DNA of 64,000 bases from an uncultured Microbulbifer sp. Lineage in GTDB: Bacteria; Pseudomonadota; Gammaproteobacteria; Pseudomonadales; Cellvibrionaceae. The position numbers and the translations under genes are program-made. This document shows positions 12,052-21,207 of this stretch, piece after piece (positions within the stretch are counted from its first letter, which is position 1; the number at the start of each line of letters is the position of its first letter). The DNA lies in NCBI RefSeq assembly GCF_913055755.1, contig NZ_CAJXKH010000004.1:32925-96924 (forward strand), written 5' to 3'. The notes under the pieces were generated by a model, which saw nothing but the letters and a program-made list of their open reading frames with translations, was not told where the DNA came from and searched no databases.

Positions 12052-12708
12052 ATGTCCCTGCGCATAAACGATACCGCCCCAGACTTCACAGTGGATTCCA
12101 CCGCCGGCAAGCTCAAGTTCCACGAGTGGATCGGCGACAGCTATGCCATCCTGTTTTCCCACCCGAAGGATTTCACCCCAGTCTGCACAACCGAGTTCGG
12201 TGCCGTTGCCCAGCTTGCCAGTGAATTCACCAAGCGCAACACCAAGGTGATTGGTGTATCGGTAGACAGTGTTGAAGAACACAAGAAGTGGAAGCGCGAT
12301 ATCGAGGCCTTTGCCGGCGCGCCCGCCGATTTCCCGATTATTGACGACACCTCGCTGGAGGTTTCCAAGCTCTACAATATGTTGCCTGCTGACGCCTATC
12401 TTCCCGACGGTCGCACAGCGGCGGACAGTGCAAGCGTGCGCACTGTATTCATCATTGGCCCGGACAAAAAGATTCGCCTCACCATGTCATACCCCATGTC
12501 GGTGGGGCGGAACTTCGCTGAAATTTTGCGCGCCCTGGATGCCATCCAGGCTACCGACGGCGTGCCGATTGCAACGCCGGCAAATTGGGTGGCAGGCCAG
12601 GATGTCATTGTTGCGCTGAGCCTGAATGATGACCAGGCAAAGGAAAAGTTCGGCAAGGTTGAGATCAAGCTGCCCTATCTGCGTTTTTGCGCGTCGCCAA
12701 GCAAGTAA
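12052..12708 (+). CDS. 1-Cys peroxiredoxin (Prx6 type)
   Basis: 218 residues. The peroxidatic motif is FTPVCTTE with Cys45; the C-terminal region (PANWVAGQDVIVALSLNDDQA and the end KLPYLRFC) is that of the longer Prx6/AhpC-TSA 1-Cys class. It reduces peroxides in the cytoplasm with an external thiol donor. A second cysteine, C213 in LRFCASPSK, could serve as a resolving residue but is not in the usual 2-Cys position. It follows the HupE-like gene by 49 nt with an AAGG Shine-Dalgarno sequence, so co-transcription is possible. Confidence 0.93.
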   Translation: MSLRINDTAPDFTVDSTAGKLKFHEWIGDSYAILFSHPKDFTPVCTTEFGAVAQLASEFTKRNTKVIGVSVDSVEEHKKWKRDIEAFAGAPADFPIIDDTSLEVSKLYNMLPADAYLPDGRTAADSASVRTVFIIGPDKKIRLTMSYPMSVGRNFAEILRALDAIQATDGVPIATPANWVAGQDVIVALSLNDDQAKEKFGKVEIKLPYLRFCASPSK

Positions 12709-12777
12709 TAAATTCGGCCAGAGCTGTATTTCAGAAATGTATCTGGCTGATGAATGCAGGTAAAAGGGAATAGAGAA

Positions 12778-13197
12778 TTGAGCAGTACAGAAAAACGCCC
12801 CGTATGGGTCTGGATAATCTTTATCTGGTTCCTGGTTTCCGCAGTATCTGGCGTATTCCAGTTGTACGCGATGTACTCCGGCGCGATTGAACTGCCAGAG
12901 GGATTTGAAAGGCCAAGCGGCGCTTTATTTTATTTAAAAGCGTTTATTACTCTGGCTTTGGCAACAGCCGCGGCTGTACTGCTATTTCTGCGTAATTCAA
13001 CTGCCCGCTGGCTATTTTTGATCCTGCTCTTCGTGTCCCTGGTTTCAGGCGTGCACACCCTGTTTACCCAAAAGTTTCCCGCAGAAAGCGCCACGATGAT
13101 CAAGGTGACATCGGCCCTTACCTGGGCGCTTTACGCCTTGATTGTTTGGTATACCTTCAGGCTTAAGGAAAAAGGCTACTATCGAGATAGCCGATGA
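12778..13197 (+). CDS. Small four-helix inner-membrane protein, function unknown
   Basis: 139 residues from a TTG at 12778, which has AAGGGA eight bases upstream; the in-frame ATG at 12754 lacks a Shine-Dalgarno sequence. Four hydrophobic helices are evident: VWIIFIWFLVSAVSGVFQLY, YLKAFITLALATAAAVLLF, WLFLILLFVSLVSGVHTLF and VTSALTWALYALIVWYTF. The loops are short and the tail basic. I do not recognise a named family with confidence. It sits downstream of the peroxiredoxin with 69 nt between. Confidence 0.7.
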   Translation: MSSTEKRPVWVWIIFIWFLVSAVSGVFQLYAMYSGAIELPEGFERPSGALFYLKAFITLALATAAAVLLFLRNSTARWLFLILLFVSLVSGVHTLFTQKFPAESATMIKVTSALTWALYALIVWYTFRLKEKGYYRDSR

Positions 13198-13371
13198 AGA
13201 CGCGCCTTAATCCACGGTTTTATGGCAGAGAACAGGATGTTTGAGTACCTAGGCAGAGCAATTGTTTTCGTTGGCTAAATCCCGTCCAGGGTAAAGCGAA
13301 ACCCCGCATCATGACGAGGTTCGCCAAGGATAGCGTTACTTGCCAACTACCAAAGAAGGCAGCTTGAAAGC

Positions 13372-14478
13372 TTATGATTCCCTAATCTGATCGAACAAGG
13401 CTTCTGCCGCCCGTCGAGCCGCGGCGTCCTGCTCTGAATCAAGCGGCTTTAGCGTTACCGCATCTCTCCCCGCAACGAACATCGACCCGCCAATGTCATC
13501 GTCATATAGAGAGCCATCTTCATTAATCGCATAGTGGTCACTTTGAGACAGATCACTTCCCACCAGCTGTGACAGATACATCCAGATCCAGCACTGCTTC
13601 AGATCACCGTGGTCATGCTCCTCGATAAGCTCGAGCATAGCGTCGGTATCGCCCTGCTCCGCGGCGAGGGTTAGCCAGTCTCTGGCATCAGCTTTGCGCC
13701 CCAGAGACTTCGCAATATCTGCCACAGCGATGGGATCTGCATCAATATCGAATTGATTCTGCTCAAAAAATGATGGATCCGCAAAACGTTCAGCCAGGTC
13801 GAGGCGTGCACGGGCGTCGCCCAGTCGCGCCGCTTCACGAAGGTGGAGGCCGTATTTTTCGTCCCGAGCGATACGTGCTTCATAGGCATCTGCCCATTCT
13901 TTTTCGGCACCCGAAAGCAGTCGCCCCATTTGCCGTTGCTCGTACCAGTAGGAACCCCCAACAACCGGGCGGCTCTCGTATTCAGAGGGCGCAAAAATCA
14001 GTGCCAGTGCGTAATGCGCCTCACTATTTCCTTTGTTTGCCGCAATCTCCAGGCTATTGATCAGCAACGGGCCCGGCCAGCCCTCACGTTCAAACTGAAT
14101 GAACTCTTCATCATCCTCATCAAGGTAATCACCATAAATATGGCTGTGCGCCTGAAGCAGGCCAATAAGAGTGGAAATACTGACAGGGCCAATTTGGCGC
14201 TGGACAAGAAAGTCCAGCAGCCCGGACACACAGGAATCAGCACTGTCGGCCGGACAACCGAGACCCAGGCAACGTGCCTTGAGCAGCGCGCCATTCTGGG
14301 ATATTTGTCTGTCATCACGAATACAGTCCGACAGGACGATATCCTTTCCCAGGGAGGCGTAAGATTTGAATCCGTAGCACGCGGCCATCAGTTCGTAGAT
14401 ATGTGCACGCTTGAACTGGAAGGAAATGAGCGATTGGAGGTATTGCTGTACGGCGTACGCAAGCTCTTTGGAAGTCAT
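13372..14478 (-). CDS. Sel1-like/TPR repeat protein, function unknown
   Basis: 368 residues, ATG with AAAGG upstream, no signal peptide, acidic. The N-terminus (residues 1-50) forms helices with a segment GFKSYASLGKDI. Sel1-like repeats appear around residues 140-160 (EIAANKGNSEAHYALALIFA) and 215-290 (REAARLGDARARLDLAERFADP, LAAEQGDTDAMLELIEEHDHG), that is, the alanine/glycine pattern of short TPR-type helical pairs. Such repeats mediate protein contacts. The coding strand uses slightly less GC-biased codons than the neighbouring genes. There is no operon partner; the XRE regulator lies 200 bp upstream on the same strand. Confidence 0.7.
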   Translation of the reverse strand: MTSKELAYAVQQYLQSLISFQFKRAHIYELMAACYGFKSYASLGKDIVLSDCIRDDRQISQNGALLKARCLGLGCPADSADSCVSGLLDFLVQRQIGPVSISTLIGLLQAHSHIYGDYLDEDDEEFIQFEREGWPGPLLINSLEIAANKGNSEAHYALALIFAPSEYESRPVVGGSYWYEQRQMGRLLSGAEKEWADAYEARIARDEKYGLHLREAARLGDARARLDLAERFADPSFFEQNQFDIDADPIAVADIAKSLGRKADARDWLTLAAEQGDTDAMLELIEEHDHGDLKQCWIWMYLSQLVGSDLSQSDHYAINEDGSLYDDDIGGSMFVAGRDAVTLKPLDSEQDAAARRAAEALFDQIRES

Positions 14479-14680
14479 GAAAAACCTTTCTGGTTAACCA
14501 CGCCATCACGGGTCGAGTACACACGTTTAAATTCCCGAGGGCGAGGCTCAGAAGAGAGTTTTTCAGTTGTCGGTCGAACAGGCCTTTTTTTACTCGTGTG
14601 CAAGTATGGTGGGCACCGACGGTCATACTAGCCGGAGTTCACCTTCAGGTCTACAAGAAGTCCAGGGCTCGCAGGGGTAA

Positions 14681-15439
14681 TTATTCCGGAAACACCTTCT
14701 CCCGATCACTCCGCCGCAGCCGGCTGAAATGCTGCAACTCCCACGGCCGCAGGGCCACCATCAGGCTTGAGCCGTAGCGTTCATCCAGCGCAAGGCTGGT
14801 GTCCGCATCGTGCAGCTCGTCAAACTGCTCCAGCAGCCGGTCCATTTTCTTCATCAATTCCGCGTTCGCCCCGCGTGACAGCATGCCGGTGCGGAATACC
14901 ATTTTTTCCCCGGGGCCGGAGAAGCTGGAATCGAGGAAGTCCGGTTGCACCTGGCTCTGGAAAAAGCGCTGGATCGGGCCGTTCGGCAGCCAGCGGAATT
15001 CCTTAGCGACGATCACCCGGTAGCGGTTCAGCGGCAGCAGCTCGATCAGCTTTAGCCGGTCCAGCCTCGCCAGCAGCTGGATACACTCCGGTTCACTGAG
15101 TTCGTAGGTTTGCAGAATCTGCTCGACGGTCCAGTGGTTGAGCACACACACGGTCACCAGTAGCAGGCGCGGGTCACCGGCGACCTCCCGCTCCTGTTCC
15201 TGCGTGAGCATGGTGATGCCGCTGCGGGCCTCGGCGGTCTTGCGCACCAGGTCGGAGAAATCCATGCCGGCAATTTCGCACAGGGTCTCCAGCCTCGCCA
15301 GCGACAGGGATTCGCCACCGAGCAGGCGCTTGATACTGCTCTCGGACATTTGCAGCCGCCTGGCCACTTCCGCATAGGTAATGCCCCGCGCCCTGAGCTC
15401 CCGCTTGAGGGTCTTCATCAGTGCCTGTGTCTGGCTCAT
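14681..15439 (-). CDS. XRE-family transcriptional regulator with C-terminal effector-like domain
   Basis: 252 residues. The N-terminal helix-turn-helix spans about 8-65 (RGITYAEVARRLQMSESSIKRLLGGESLSLARLETLCEIAGM). Residues about 70-250 form a second domain with a winged-helix-like start (LNHWTVEQILQTYELSEPECIQLLARLDRLKLIELLPLNRYRV), and the end resembles ligand-binding regions of solitary Cro/CI-like regulators. It is transcribed away from the VIT-VWA gene, with 180 bp between the two starts, so regulation of that gene is possible. No operator could be assigned. Confidence 0.85.
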   Translation of the reverse strand: MSQTQALMKTLKRELRARGITYAEVARRLQMSESSIKRLLGGESLSLARLETLCEIAGMDFSDLVRKTAEARSGITMLTQEQEREVAGDPRLLLVTVCVLNHWTVEQILQTYELSEPECIQLLARLDRLKLIELLPLNRYRVIVAKEFRWLPNGPIQRFFQSQVQPDFLDSSFSGPGEKMVFRTGMLSRGANAELMKKMDRLLEQFDELHDADTSLALDERYGSSLMVALRPWELQHFSRLRRSDREKVFPE

Positions 15440-15619
15440 CTCACCACCAGGGTATCGCTATTCAATACTTTCAGTTGCATTTATCGGGACTTTACCGGTT
15501 TTGGGTGATTATTGTGAGCCCCTACCGCTAAATACTCCGGCGTCCCGGTGGTCCGGTAACCCGGCAAATCCGGCGCACTTTTTATTTCAGCCCCGAGACG
15601 GCATCCGGAGGAACCGACA

Positions 15620-17692
15620 ATGCAACGTTTATGGCGCACCCCCATTCACTGGCTCACCTGTTTACTGCTGGGCTTACTGGCACCGCAGCTGGCAGCCGCA
15701 GCGGGCCTGTTGACCCCCGCCGACGGCAGCCTGCCGGCACTGGAAATCAAGGAGCACCATGTCAACGTGGTGATAGAGGATGGCTATGCCATCACCCAAG
15801 TGGACCAGACCTTCTTCAACCCCCACGACCAGGCCCTGGAGGCGGTATACAGCTTCCCGGTACCGGTAAAAGCCTCGGTGGGAGAGTTCACCTACTGGAT
15901 CGACGGCAAGCCGGTGACCCGTGAAGTACTGCCGAAAAAGCAGGCCCGCGCCCTGTACGAACGGGAGAAGGCCCAGGGCAGGCGGACGGCGCTGACGGAG
16001 CAGGACGACTACCGCACCTTCGACAGCCGGGTTTACCCGGTGCAGCCAAACGATGCGGTGCGTATCCGCCTGGTATATATCCAGCCGGTACACGCGGACC
16101 TGGGCATCGGCCGCTACGTCTATCCGCTGGAGGAAGGCGGCGTGGACGAGGAGCGCATGGCGTTTTTCACCTATCAGGAAAATGTGCAGGAGGCATTCAG
16201 CTTCAATCTGAGCATGCGCTCCTCCTACCCCATCGACCAGTTCCTGTTGCCGGCACATCCCCAGGCCGGGATTCAGCAGCAATCCGCGCAGGAGTGGAAG
16301 GCATCTTTCGCGAATACCGCGGGCACTACTGTTGCTGCCGCAGGGGAAGAACAGGCGCAAAACGCCGTGCCTTCTAGCGGCAGCGCATTCACCCTGGACA
16401 AGGACATCGTCGTGTACTGGCGCCACCAGCAGGGCCTGCCGGGCGCGGTGGATATGGTGACCTACCACCCCGAGGGCAGCGACCGCGGTACCTTTATGCT
16501 GACGCTGACGCCGGGGGATGACCTGGGCCCGGCAATCCAGGGCCGCGACTGGACTTTCGTACTGGATATTTCCGGTTCCATGGCGGGCAAATATCACAGC
16601 CTGGCGGAGGGCGTGCGCAAGGGCATGGGTAAACTGCAGCCGGCGGACCGCTTCCGCATGGTGCTGTTCAACAATTCCGCCCGGGAGCTGACCAGCGGAT
16701 TTGTACCGGTAACCGACGCCAATGTGAACCGCTACCTGCAACGGCTGGAGTCGCTGCAGCCCAGCGGCGGCACCAACCTGTTTGCCGGTCTCAAGACCGC
16801 CTACCAGGGGCTGGACGCCGACCGCCCCAGCGCGGTGATCCTGGTGACAGACGGGGTCGCCAATGTGGGCGTGACCGAGAAAAAAGCCTTTCTCGAATTA
16901 TTGGAGCAACACGACATTCGCCTGTTTACCTTCGTGATGGGCAACAGTGCCAACCGCCCGCTGCTGGACGGCATGGCCCGCGTTTCCAACGGCTTTGCCG
17001 TGGCCATTTCCAACAGCGACGACATTTCCGGGCGGCTGGTGCAGGCGGCGGACAGGCTGCAACACGAAGCCTACCGGGATATCGACCTGAAGATCTCCGG
17101 GGTCCCGAAGATCTCCGGGGTAAAGGTGCGCGATATCAGCCCCCGGCATATCGGCTCACTCTACCGCGGCCAGCAGCTGATCGTATTCGGGCACTACTGG
17201 GGCGACGGCGCGGCCAGGCTCACCATCGATGGCAAAGTGTCCGACCGCAAGGTGCAGTACACCTCCCCCCTGCAGTTCCCGGCCAGCGATACCCGCAATC
17301 CGGAGCTGGAGCGACTGTGGGCCTATGCCACCATCGAAGATATCCAGAACCGGATGGATTACCTGGGCCACGACGCCGACAGCGAGGATGCCATCGTGGA
17401 CCTGGCGGTGGAATACGGCCTGGTGACGCCGTACACCTCACTGGTAGTGGTGGAAGAGCCGGTGTTTGAGCAACAGGGCATCCAGCGCAATAACAAGGCG
17501 CGGGTTGAGCGGGAGCGCGCCGCGCGCCAGAACCGCAGCTCTGCGCCGGTACAGGATCACCGCCAGGACGGCGCGCAACCGGCATTCCAGGGCAACCGCT
17601 CCTACCCGAGTACCAGCGGTGGCTCCGCGAGCCCGCTGCTGATGCTGTTACTGCTGACCCTGATTTTCCTGCGGCACAAGCGTCGCTGGTAA
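15620..17692 (+). CDS. VIT and von Willebrand A domain cell-envelope protein with C-terminal membrane tail
   Basis: 690 residues; GGAGGA lies eight bases before the ATG. There is a signal peptide at residues 1-27. The VIT domain (about 36-165) has VDQTFFNPHDQALEAVYSFPVP and FDSRVYPVQPND. The VWA domain (about 312-475) has a complete MIDAS: DISGS at 316-320, SGGTN with T385, and D411 in LVTDG. A Gly/Ser-rich stretch leads to a C-terminal tripartite tail, GGSASPLLMLLLLTLIFLRHKRRW-like, with a single helix followed by basic residues. The architecture matches the marine proteobacterial sortase-target group, but I see no LPxTG and no sortase nearby; the Gly/Ser-helix-Arg layout is closer to rhombosortase-type tails. 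An 18-bp in-frame duplication lies at 17089. Confidence 0.88.
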   Translation: MQRLWRTPIHWLTCLLLGLLAPQLAAAAGLLTPADGSLPALEIKEHHVNVVIEDGYAITQVDQTFFNPHDQALEAVYSFPVPVKASVGEFTYWIDGKPVTREVLPKKQARALYEREKAQGRRTALTEQDDYRTFDSRVYPVQPNDAVRIRLVYIQPVHADLGIGRYVYPLEEGGVDEERMAFFTYQENVQEAFSFNLSMRSSYPIDQFLLPAHPQAGIQQQSAQEWKASFANTAGTTVAAAGEEQAQNAVPSSGSAFTLDKDIVVYWRHQQGLPGAVDMVTYHPEGSDRGTFMLTLTPGDDLGPAIQGRDWTFVLDISGSMAGKYHSLAEGVRKGMGKLQPADRFRMVLFNNSARELTSGFVPVTDANVNRYLQRLESLQPSGGTNLFAGLKTAYQGLDADRPSAVILVTDGVANVGVTEKKAFLELLEQHDIRLFTFVMGNSANRPLLDGMARVSNGFAVAISNSDDISGRLVQAADRLQHEAYRDIDLKISGVPKISGVKVRDISPRHIGSLYRGQQLIVFGHYWGDGAARLTIDGKVSDRKVQYTSPLQFPASDTRNPELERLWAYATIEDIQNRMDYLGHDADSEDAIVDLAVEYGLVTPYTSLVVVEEPVFEQQGIQRNNKARVERERAARQNRSSAPVQDHRQDGAQPAFQGNRSYPSTSGGSASPLLMLLLLTLIFLRHKRRW
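17089..17121 (+). repeat. 18-bp in-frame tandem duplication in the VIT-VWA gene
   Basis: The unit gaagatctccggggtccc (17089-17106) is followed directly by a second copy of its first 15 bases (17107-17121). It encodes KISGVPKISGVK, a six-residue insertion just after the VWA domain. Confidence 0.9.
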
Positions 17693-17720
17693 TCCGGTCA
17701 ACTCGCTGCATAAATTCCCT

Positions 17721-17748
17721 CAGGGCCCCGCGGGGCCCTGATATTTTT
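17721..17748 (+). terminator. Rho-independent terminator after the VIT-VWA gene
   Basis: A 20-base perfect palindrome, cagggccccgcggggccctg (17721-17740), is followed by atattttt. It lies 29 bases beyond the stop and separates this gene from the OmpW-like gene. Confidence 0.85.
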
Positions 17749-17944
17749 CTGTCAAAATCGCGGCCACCTCTCTCAGCGGTATTTCCCTGCAGCATTCCCA
17801 CGCCATGCTACTTTTACAGGTGCTTGCAAACCTTATCCGGCAGTTTATAAATTCATAATTGCCCGCCATCAAAAAGCTTTTCGCCCCGAATGAGTCGCGT
17901 CATAACAACAATACGCACTCGTGTGGAGTTAAACGGAGTTAACA

Positions 17945-18688
17945 ATGAAAAAGCTCAAGCTGGCTGCCGCCGTGGCACTGCTGTTTCCCGCGCTTTGTGT
18001 GGCGCAAATTCCCGTTTCCGAACTCGACCTGACACGCTTTTACCTGCGCGTCGGTGCGAGTTTTGTTTATCCCGATGATGACAATACCCCGCTGAAATAC
18101 CAGGTACTGCAGGACTGGGACCTGTATCGAACCGGCTGGGAGGTGGAAGACGACACCACCTGGAATGCGTCCGTTGTGTGGCGCCCGCTGTCCTACCTGG
18201 GCCTGGAAATGCTGTATATCGGCGGTGCCGACCACAGCCTGGACCTGACCAATTTTCACGGCTACCCCGGCCGGGACAATATCGCCTTCGGCAATTTCTC
18301 CGCTTCTTCGGCCAATCTATTCATCAACTGGTACTGGATGGACGAGACCTGCCTGGGGCAGCCGTATATCGGCATTGGCGTCAATTACACGCACTTTTAC
18401 GACGACGAGCTGAATGCGGAATTCCAGAACTACCTGATCGACAGCGGCATTGCCGCCGGTCAGGGCAAGCTCGGCGCGGGCCATTCCTGGGGAGGCAGCG
18501 CTCAGCTCGGGCTCGACTGGCGCCTCGGCCACGGGCGCACCTGGCTGATCAATGCCGCGGCCATATACACCGATGCCAGTACCGATGCGGTGGTGACCTT
18601 CCCCGTCAATCCCGGTTACGACCGCCTCTATTCCGACATCGAATTCAATCCCTGGACATTCAACCTGGGGGTTACCTATGAATTCTGA
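17945..18688 (+). CDS. OmpW-family outer-membrane protein
   Basis: 247 residues. The signal peptide MKKLKLAAAVALLFPALCVA is followed by a beta-barrel sequence: FYLRVGASFVYPDDDN, then alternating strands with SYLGLEMLYIGGADHSLDL and QPYIGIGVNYTHFYDDELN, ending in FNLGVTYEF with the terminal phenylalanine expected of BAM substrates. This is the eight-stranded OmpW pattern; members form narrow channels for small hydrophobic molecules. CGGAG lies upstream of the ATG. It lies about 100 bp before the autotransporter gene, on the same strand. Confidence 0.85.
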   Translation: MKKLKLAAAVALLFPALCVAQIPVSELDLTRFYLRVGASFVYPDDDNTPLKYQVLQDWDLYRTGWEVEDDTTWNASVVWRPLSYLGLEMLYIGGADHSLDLTNFHGYPGRDNIAFGNFSASSANLFINWYWMDETCLGQPYIGIGVNYTHFYDDELNAEFQNYLIDSGIAAGQGKLGAGHSWGGSAQLGLDWRLGHGRTWLINAAAIYTDASTDAVVTFPVNPGYDRLYSDIEFNPWTFNLGVTYEF

Positions 18689-18789
18689 CGACCGCGAGTT
18701 TTGTCAAAGTTGATGGCCTCTCAAACTCTCCGCTAACCCACAAAAAATTCTGCTCGCCACAACAGATAACGCAAAAAGTGAGGGCTAAC

Positions 18790-21138
18790 GTGCGCAAAAT
18801 CCTGCAGTTCCCACTGGCAGCCAGAACCATTGCAGTAAGCGGTGCACTCTTACTCTGCGCCTTTTTATGCTTGCCGCAGGTCGCCCGCGCTGACTGCAGC
18901 CCTTCCAACACCGGCACCGCCGGTGACGACCAGATACTGTGCGACACAGACAACGACGCCGCCGGCGCCGATGTGGAAACCTTTGCAGGCCGCGACACCC
19001 TCGACCTGAATGGCGGCACCATCGGCACCGTCGACAGCGGCAGCGGCGACGATGAAATCCACATCAACGGTGCCACCGTCGAAGGGAACCTGCTGACCGG
19101 TGAAGGTAACGACCGGGTCACCGTGGACCTGCGCGAATCTGAGGTGGGCAACTTCTCCGGCGGCGGGCTCTTTACCGGTGCCGGCAACGACAGCGTCGAA
19201 ATCCATGACGGCCTCGTGTTCGAGCTACATACTGGAGAGGGCAACGACCAGGTGACCCTGGACGGGGGATTTATTTTCAACGTTCTCGATACCGGCGCCG
19301 GCGATGACGATATTTACTGGGACGAGGGTATCGTCAATGCAATTCTCGGCGGAACTGGTTCGGACACCCTGGTTATCGATGCCTTTGCCTATGAAGGCGA
19401 CATTGCCATGGACGGCGGCGACGACCTCACCGCCGACGACGGCGATATCGATACGCTCAGGTTCAAACTGGACCACGAACTCGATGGCCGCCTGCTGACC
19501 AACTGGGAGCGCATCATCATCAATGGCAGCTCCAGAATCATCTTTTCCGGGCAACTCGATGTCGGTGGCGGAACCAGCGGCACCACGCAGCTCGGCCTGG
19601 ACATGCGCTTCGGCAGCATTGTGGAGTTTGCACCGCGCAACTACACCATTGGCGGCAATGTCCTGAATGCGGGCACACTCAATCTGCGTGACGACCGCTT
19701 CAATACCCTGAATATCGCCACCCACCAGGACGGTCGCTTTGGCAATTACCTGGGTCGGGACGGACGCCTGTGGATGGACGTGCAACTGGCCGGCGACGGC
19801 GCCCCCGCCGACCTGCTGACGGTCGCCGGCGATGTCTCGGGCACCACATACCTGCGCATTTACAATGCTGGTGGCACCGGTGCACTGACCAGCGGCGACG
19901 GTATCCGCGTGATCGCCATCGACGGCAATTCCCCCGCCGACGCCTTCATCCTCGACGGCGACTACGTCGGCTTTGACGGCCGCATTGCCACCGTTGGTGG
20001 CGCTTACGGCTACAGCCTGCACCACAGCGCCCTGATCGATCCGGACAACGGTGACTGGTACCTGCGCTCTACCATCGAGGATCCGTTTGCCAACAGCGGC
20101 GAGCTGATTCCCCGCTGGCAGCCGGGCGCGGTGATGTACGAAACCTACGCCCAGGTCATCCGCCACCTGAATCGCCCCGGCACCCTGCGCCAGCGTGTGG
20201 GCAACCGCTTCTGGGCCGGCACCAGCTACCGGGACCGCGGTATCTGCTGCTTTACCGATGCGACGGAACAAACCACCGACGGTGGCGGCCTGTGGATACG
20301 CGGCGCGGGTGCCTACACCGAGATGGCGCCCGACCGCTCCAGCGGACGCGCCCGGTGGCAGCAGGACTACGGCCTGGTGCAGCTGGGGGCAGATTTTTCC
20401 GTAGACCCTTCGGTGTACCGCGGGCGGCTGATCCTGGGGCTATTCGGCCAGTACTCTTACGCGGATACCGAGCTGGACACGTTTTTCAGCCACGGGCAGT
20501 TCGATACCGAGAACTACGGCATCGGCGGCACCGCCACCTGGTATGGTAACCAGGGCACCTATGTAGACCTGCAGGCCCAGTTCAACTGGTACGACAGCGA
20601 CCTGCTGTCCTACGAGCTCTACTATCTTGCCAGCGGCAGTGACGCGGTGGGATTTTCGTTTTCCGCGGAGGCCGGGCACACCATCAAGCTGTGCGATTAC
20701 TTCGCCCTCACGCCGCAGGTGCAGCTGACCTACAACGCGGAAGAGCTGGACGATATCAGCGATGGGTACGGCGTGATCATGAAGGATGTGGACAACCAGG
20801 GCGGCGCGGCGCGCTTTGGCGTCGCCTTCGAGCAGCGGGTCAGCCGGCGCAAATCCCCGGCCAACATGTTCGGCACACTGCTGCTGGAGCGCATCAATCT
20901 CTACGCCATTGCCAATGCGCTCTACTACTTCGAGGATGAAACCGAAGTGGAGGTCTCCGGGGTACCGCTTTACCAGGCGCGGGACGAATGGTGGGGGCAG
21001 GTCGGCGCGGGCGTAACCTATGACGAGTGCGGTGACCGCTGTTCCTTCTACGCCGAGGTGGATTACGCCACCAGTTTCGACAACCCCGGGGACAGCTACC
21101 AGGCCAGTGCCACCCTGGGCTTCCGCTTCAAGTGGTAG
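18790..21138 (+). CDS. Autotransporter with RTX-like repeat passenger
   Basis: 782 residues from a GTG at 18790, which has AGGG five bases upstream; the in-frame GTG at 18778 has none. The signal peptide has core SGALLLCAFLCLPQVARA. The passenger begins with five or so approximately 22-25-residue units of the form TGEGNDxVTxDxG, GAGNDSVEIHDG and GAGDDDIYWDEG, resembling hemolysin-type calcium-binding nonapeptides, then a beta-helix-like stretch (MDVQLAGDGAPADLLTVAGDVSGTTYLRIYNAGG) typical of autotransporter passengers. The C-terminal approximately 280 residues form the barrel (GGGLWIRGAGAYTEMAP and onward) and end in ATLGFRFKW. The passenger is short, and no protease domain is visible; a role in adhesion or surface structure is inferred. 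Confidence 0.85.
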   Translation: MRKILQFPLAARTIAVSGALLLCAFLCLPQVARADCSPSNTGTAGDDQILCDTDNDAAGADVETFAGRDTLDLNGGTIGTVDSGSGDDEIHINGATVEGNLLTGEGNDRVTVDLRESEVGNFSGGGLFTGAGNDSVEIHDGLVFELHTGEGNDQVTLDGGFIFNVLDTGAGDDDIYWDEGIVNAILGGTGSDTLVIDAFAYEGDIAMDGGDDLTADDGDIDTLRFKLDHELDGRLLTNWERIIINGSSRIIFSGQLDVGGGTSGTTQLGLDMRFGSIVEFAPRNYTIGGNVLNAGTLNLRDDRFNTLNIATHQDGRFGNYLGRDGRLWMDVQLAGDGAPADLLTVAGDVSGTTYLRIYNAGGTGALTSGDGIRVIAIDGNSPADAFILDGDYVGFDGRIATVGGAYGYSLHHSALIDPDNGDWYLRSTIEDPFANSGELIPRWQPGAVMYETYAQVIRHLNRPGTLRQRVGNRFWAGTSYRDRGICCFTDATEQTTDGGGLWIRGAGAYTEMAPDRSSGRARWQQDYGLVQLGADFSVDPSVYRGRLILGLFGQYSYADTELDTFFSHGQFDTENYGIGGTATWYGNQGTYVDLQAQFNWYDSDLLSYELYYLASGSDAVGFSFSAEAGHTIKLCDYFALTPQVQLTYNAEELDDISDGYGVIMKDVDNQGGAARFGVAFEQRVSRRKSPANMFGTLLLERINLYAIANALYYFEDETEVEVSGVPLYQARDEWWGQVGAGVTYDECGDRCSFYAEVDYATSFDNPGDSYQASATLGFRFKW

Positions 21139-21207
21139 TGCATTCAGCGCGCGGCCCGGTATCAGCACGGCATTAACCTGCCGCCGGCAATTCCCTATAC
21201 TCGAGCC

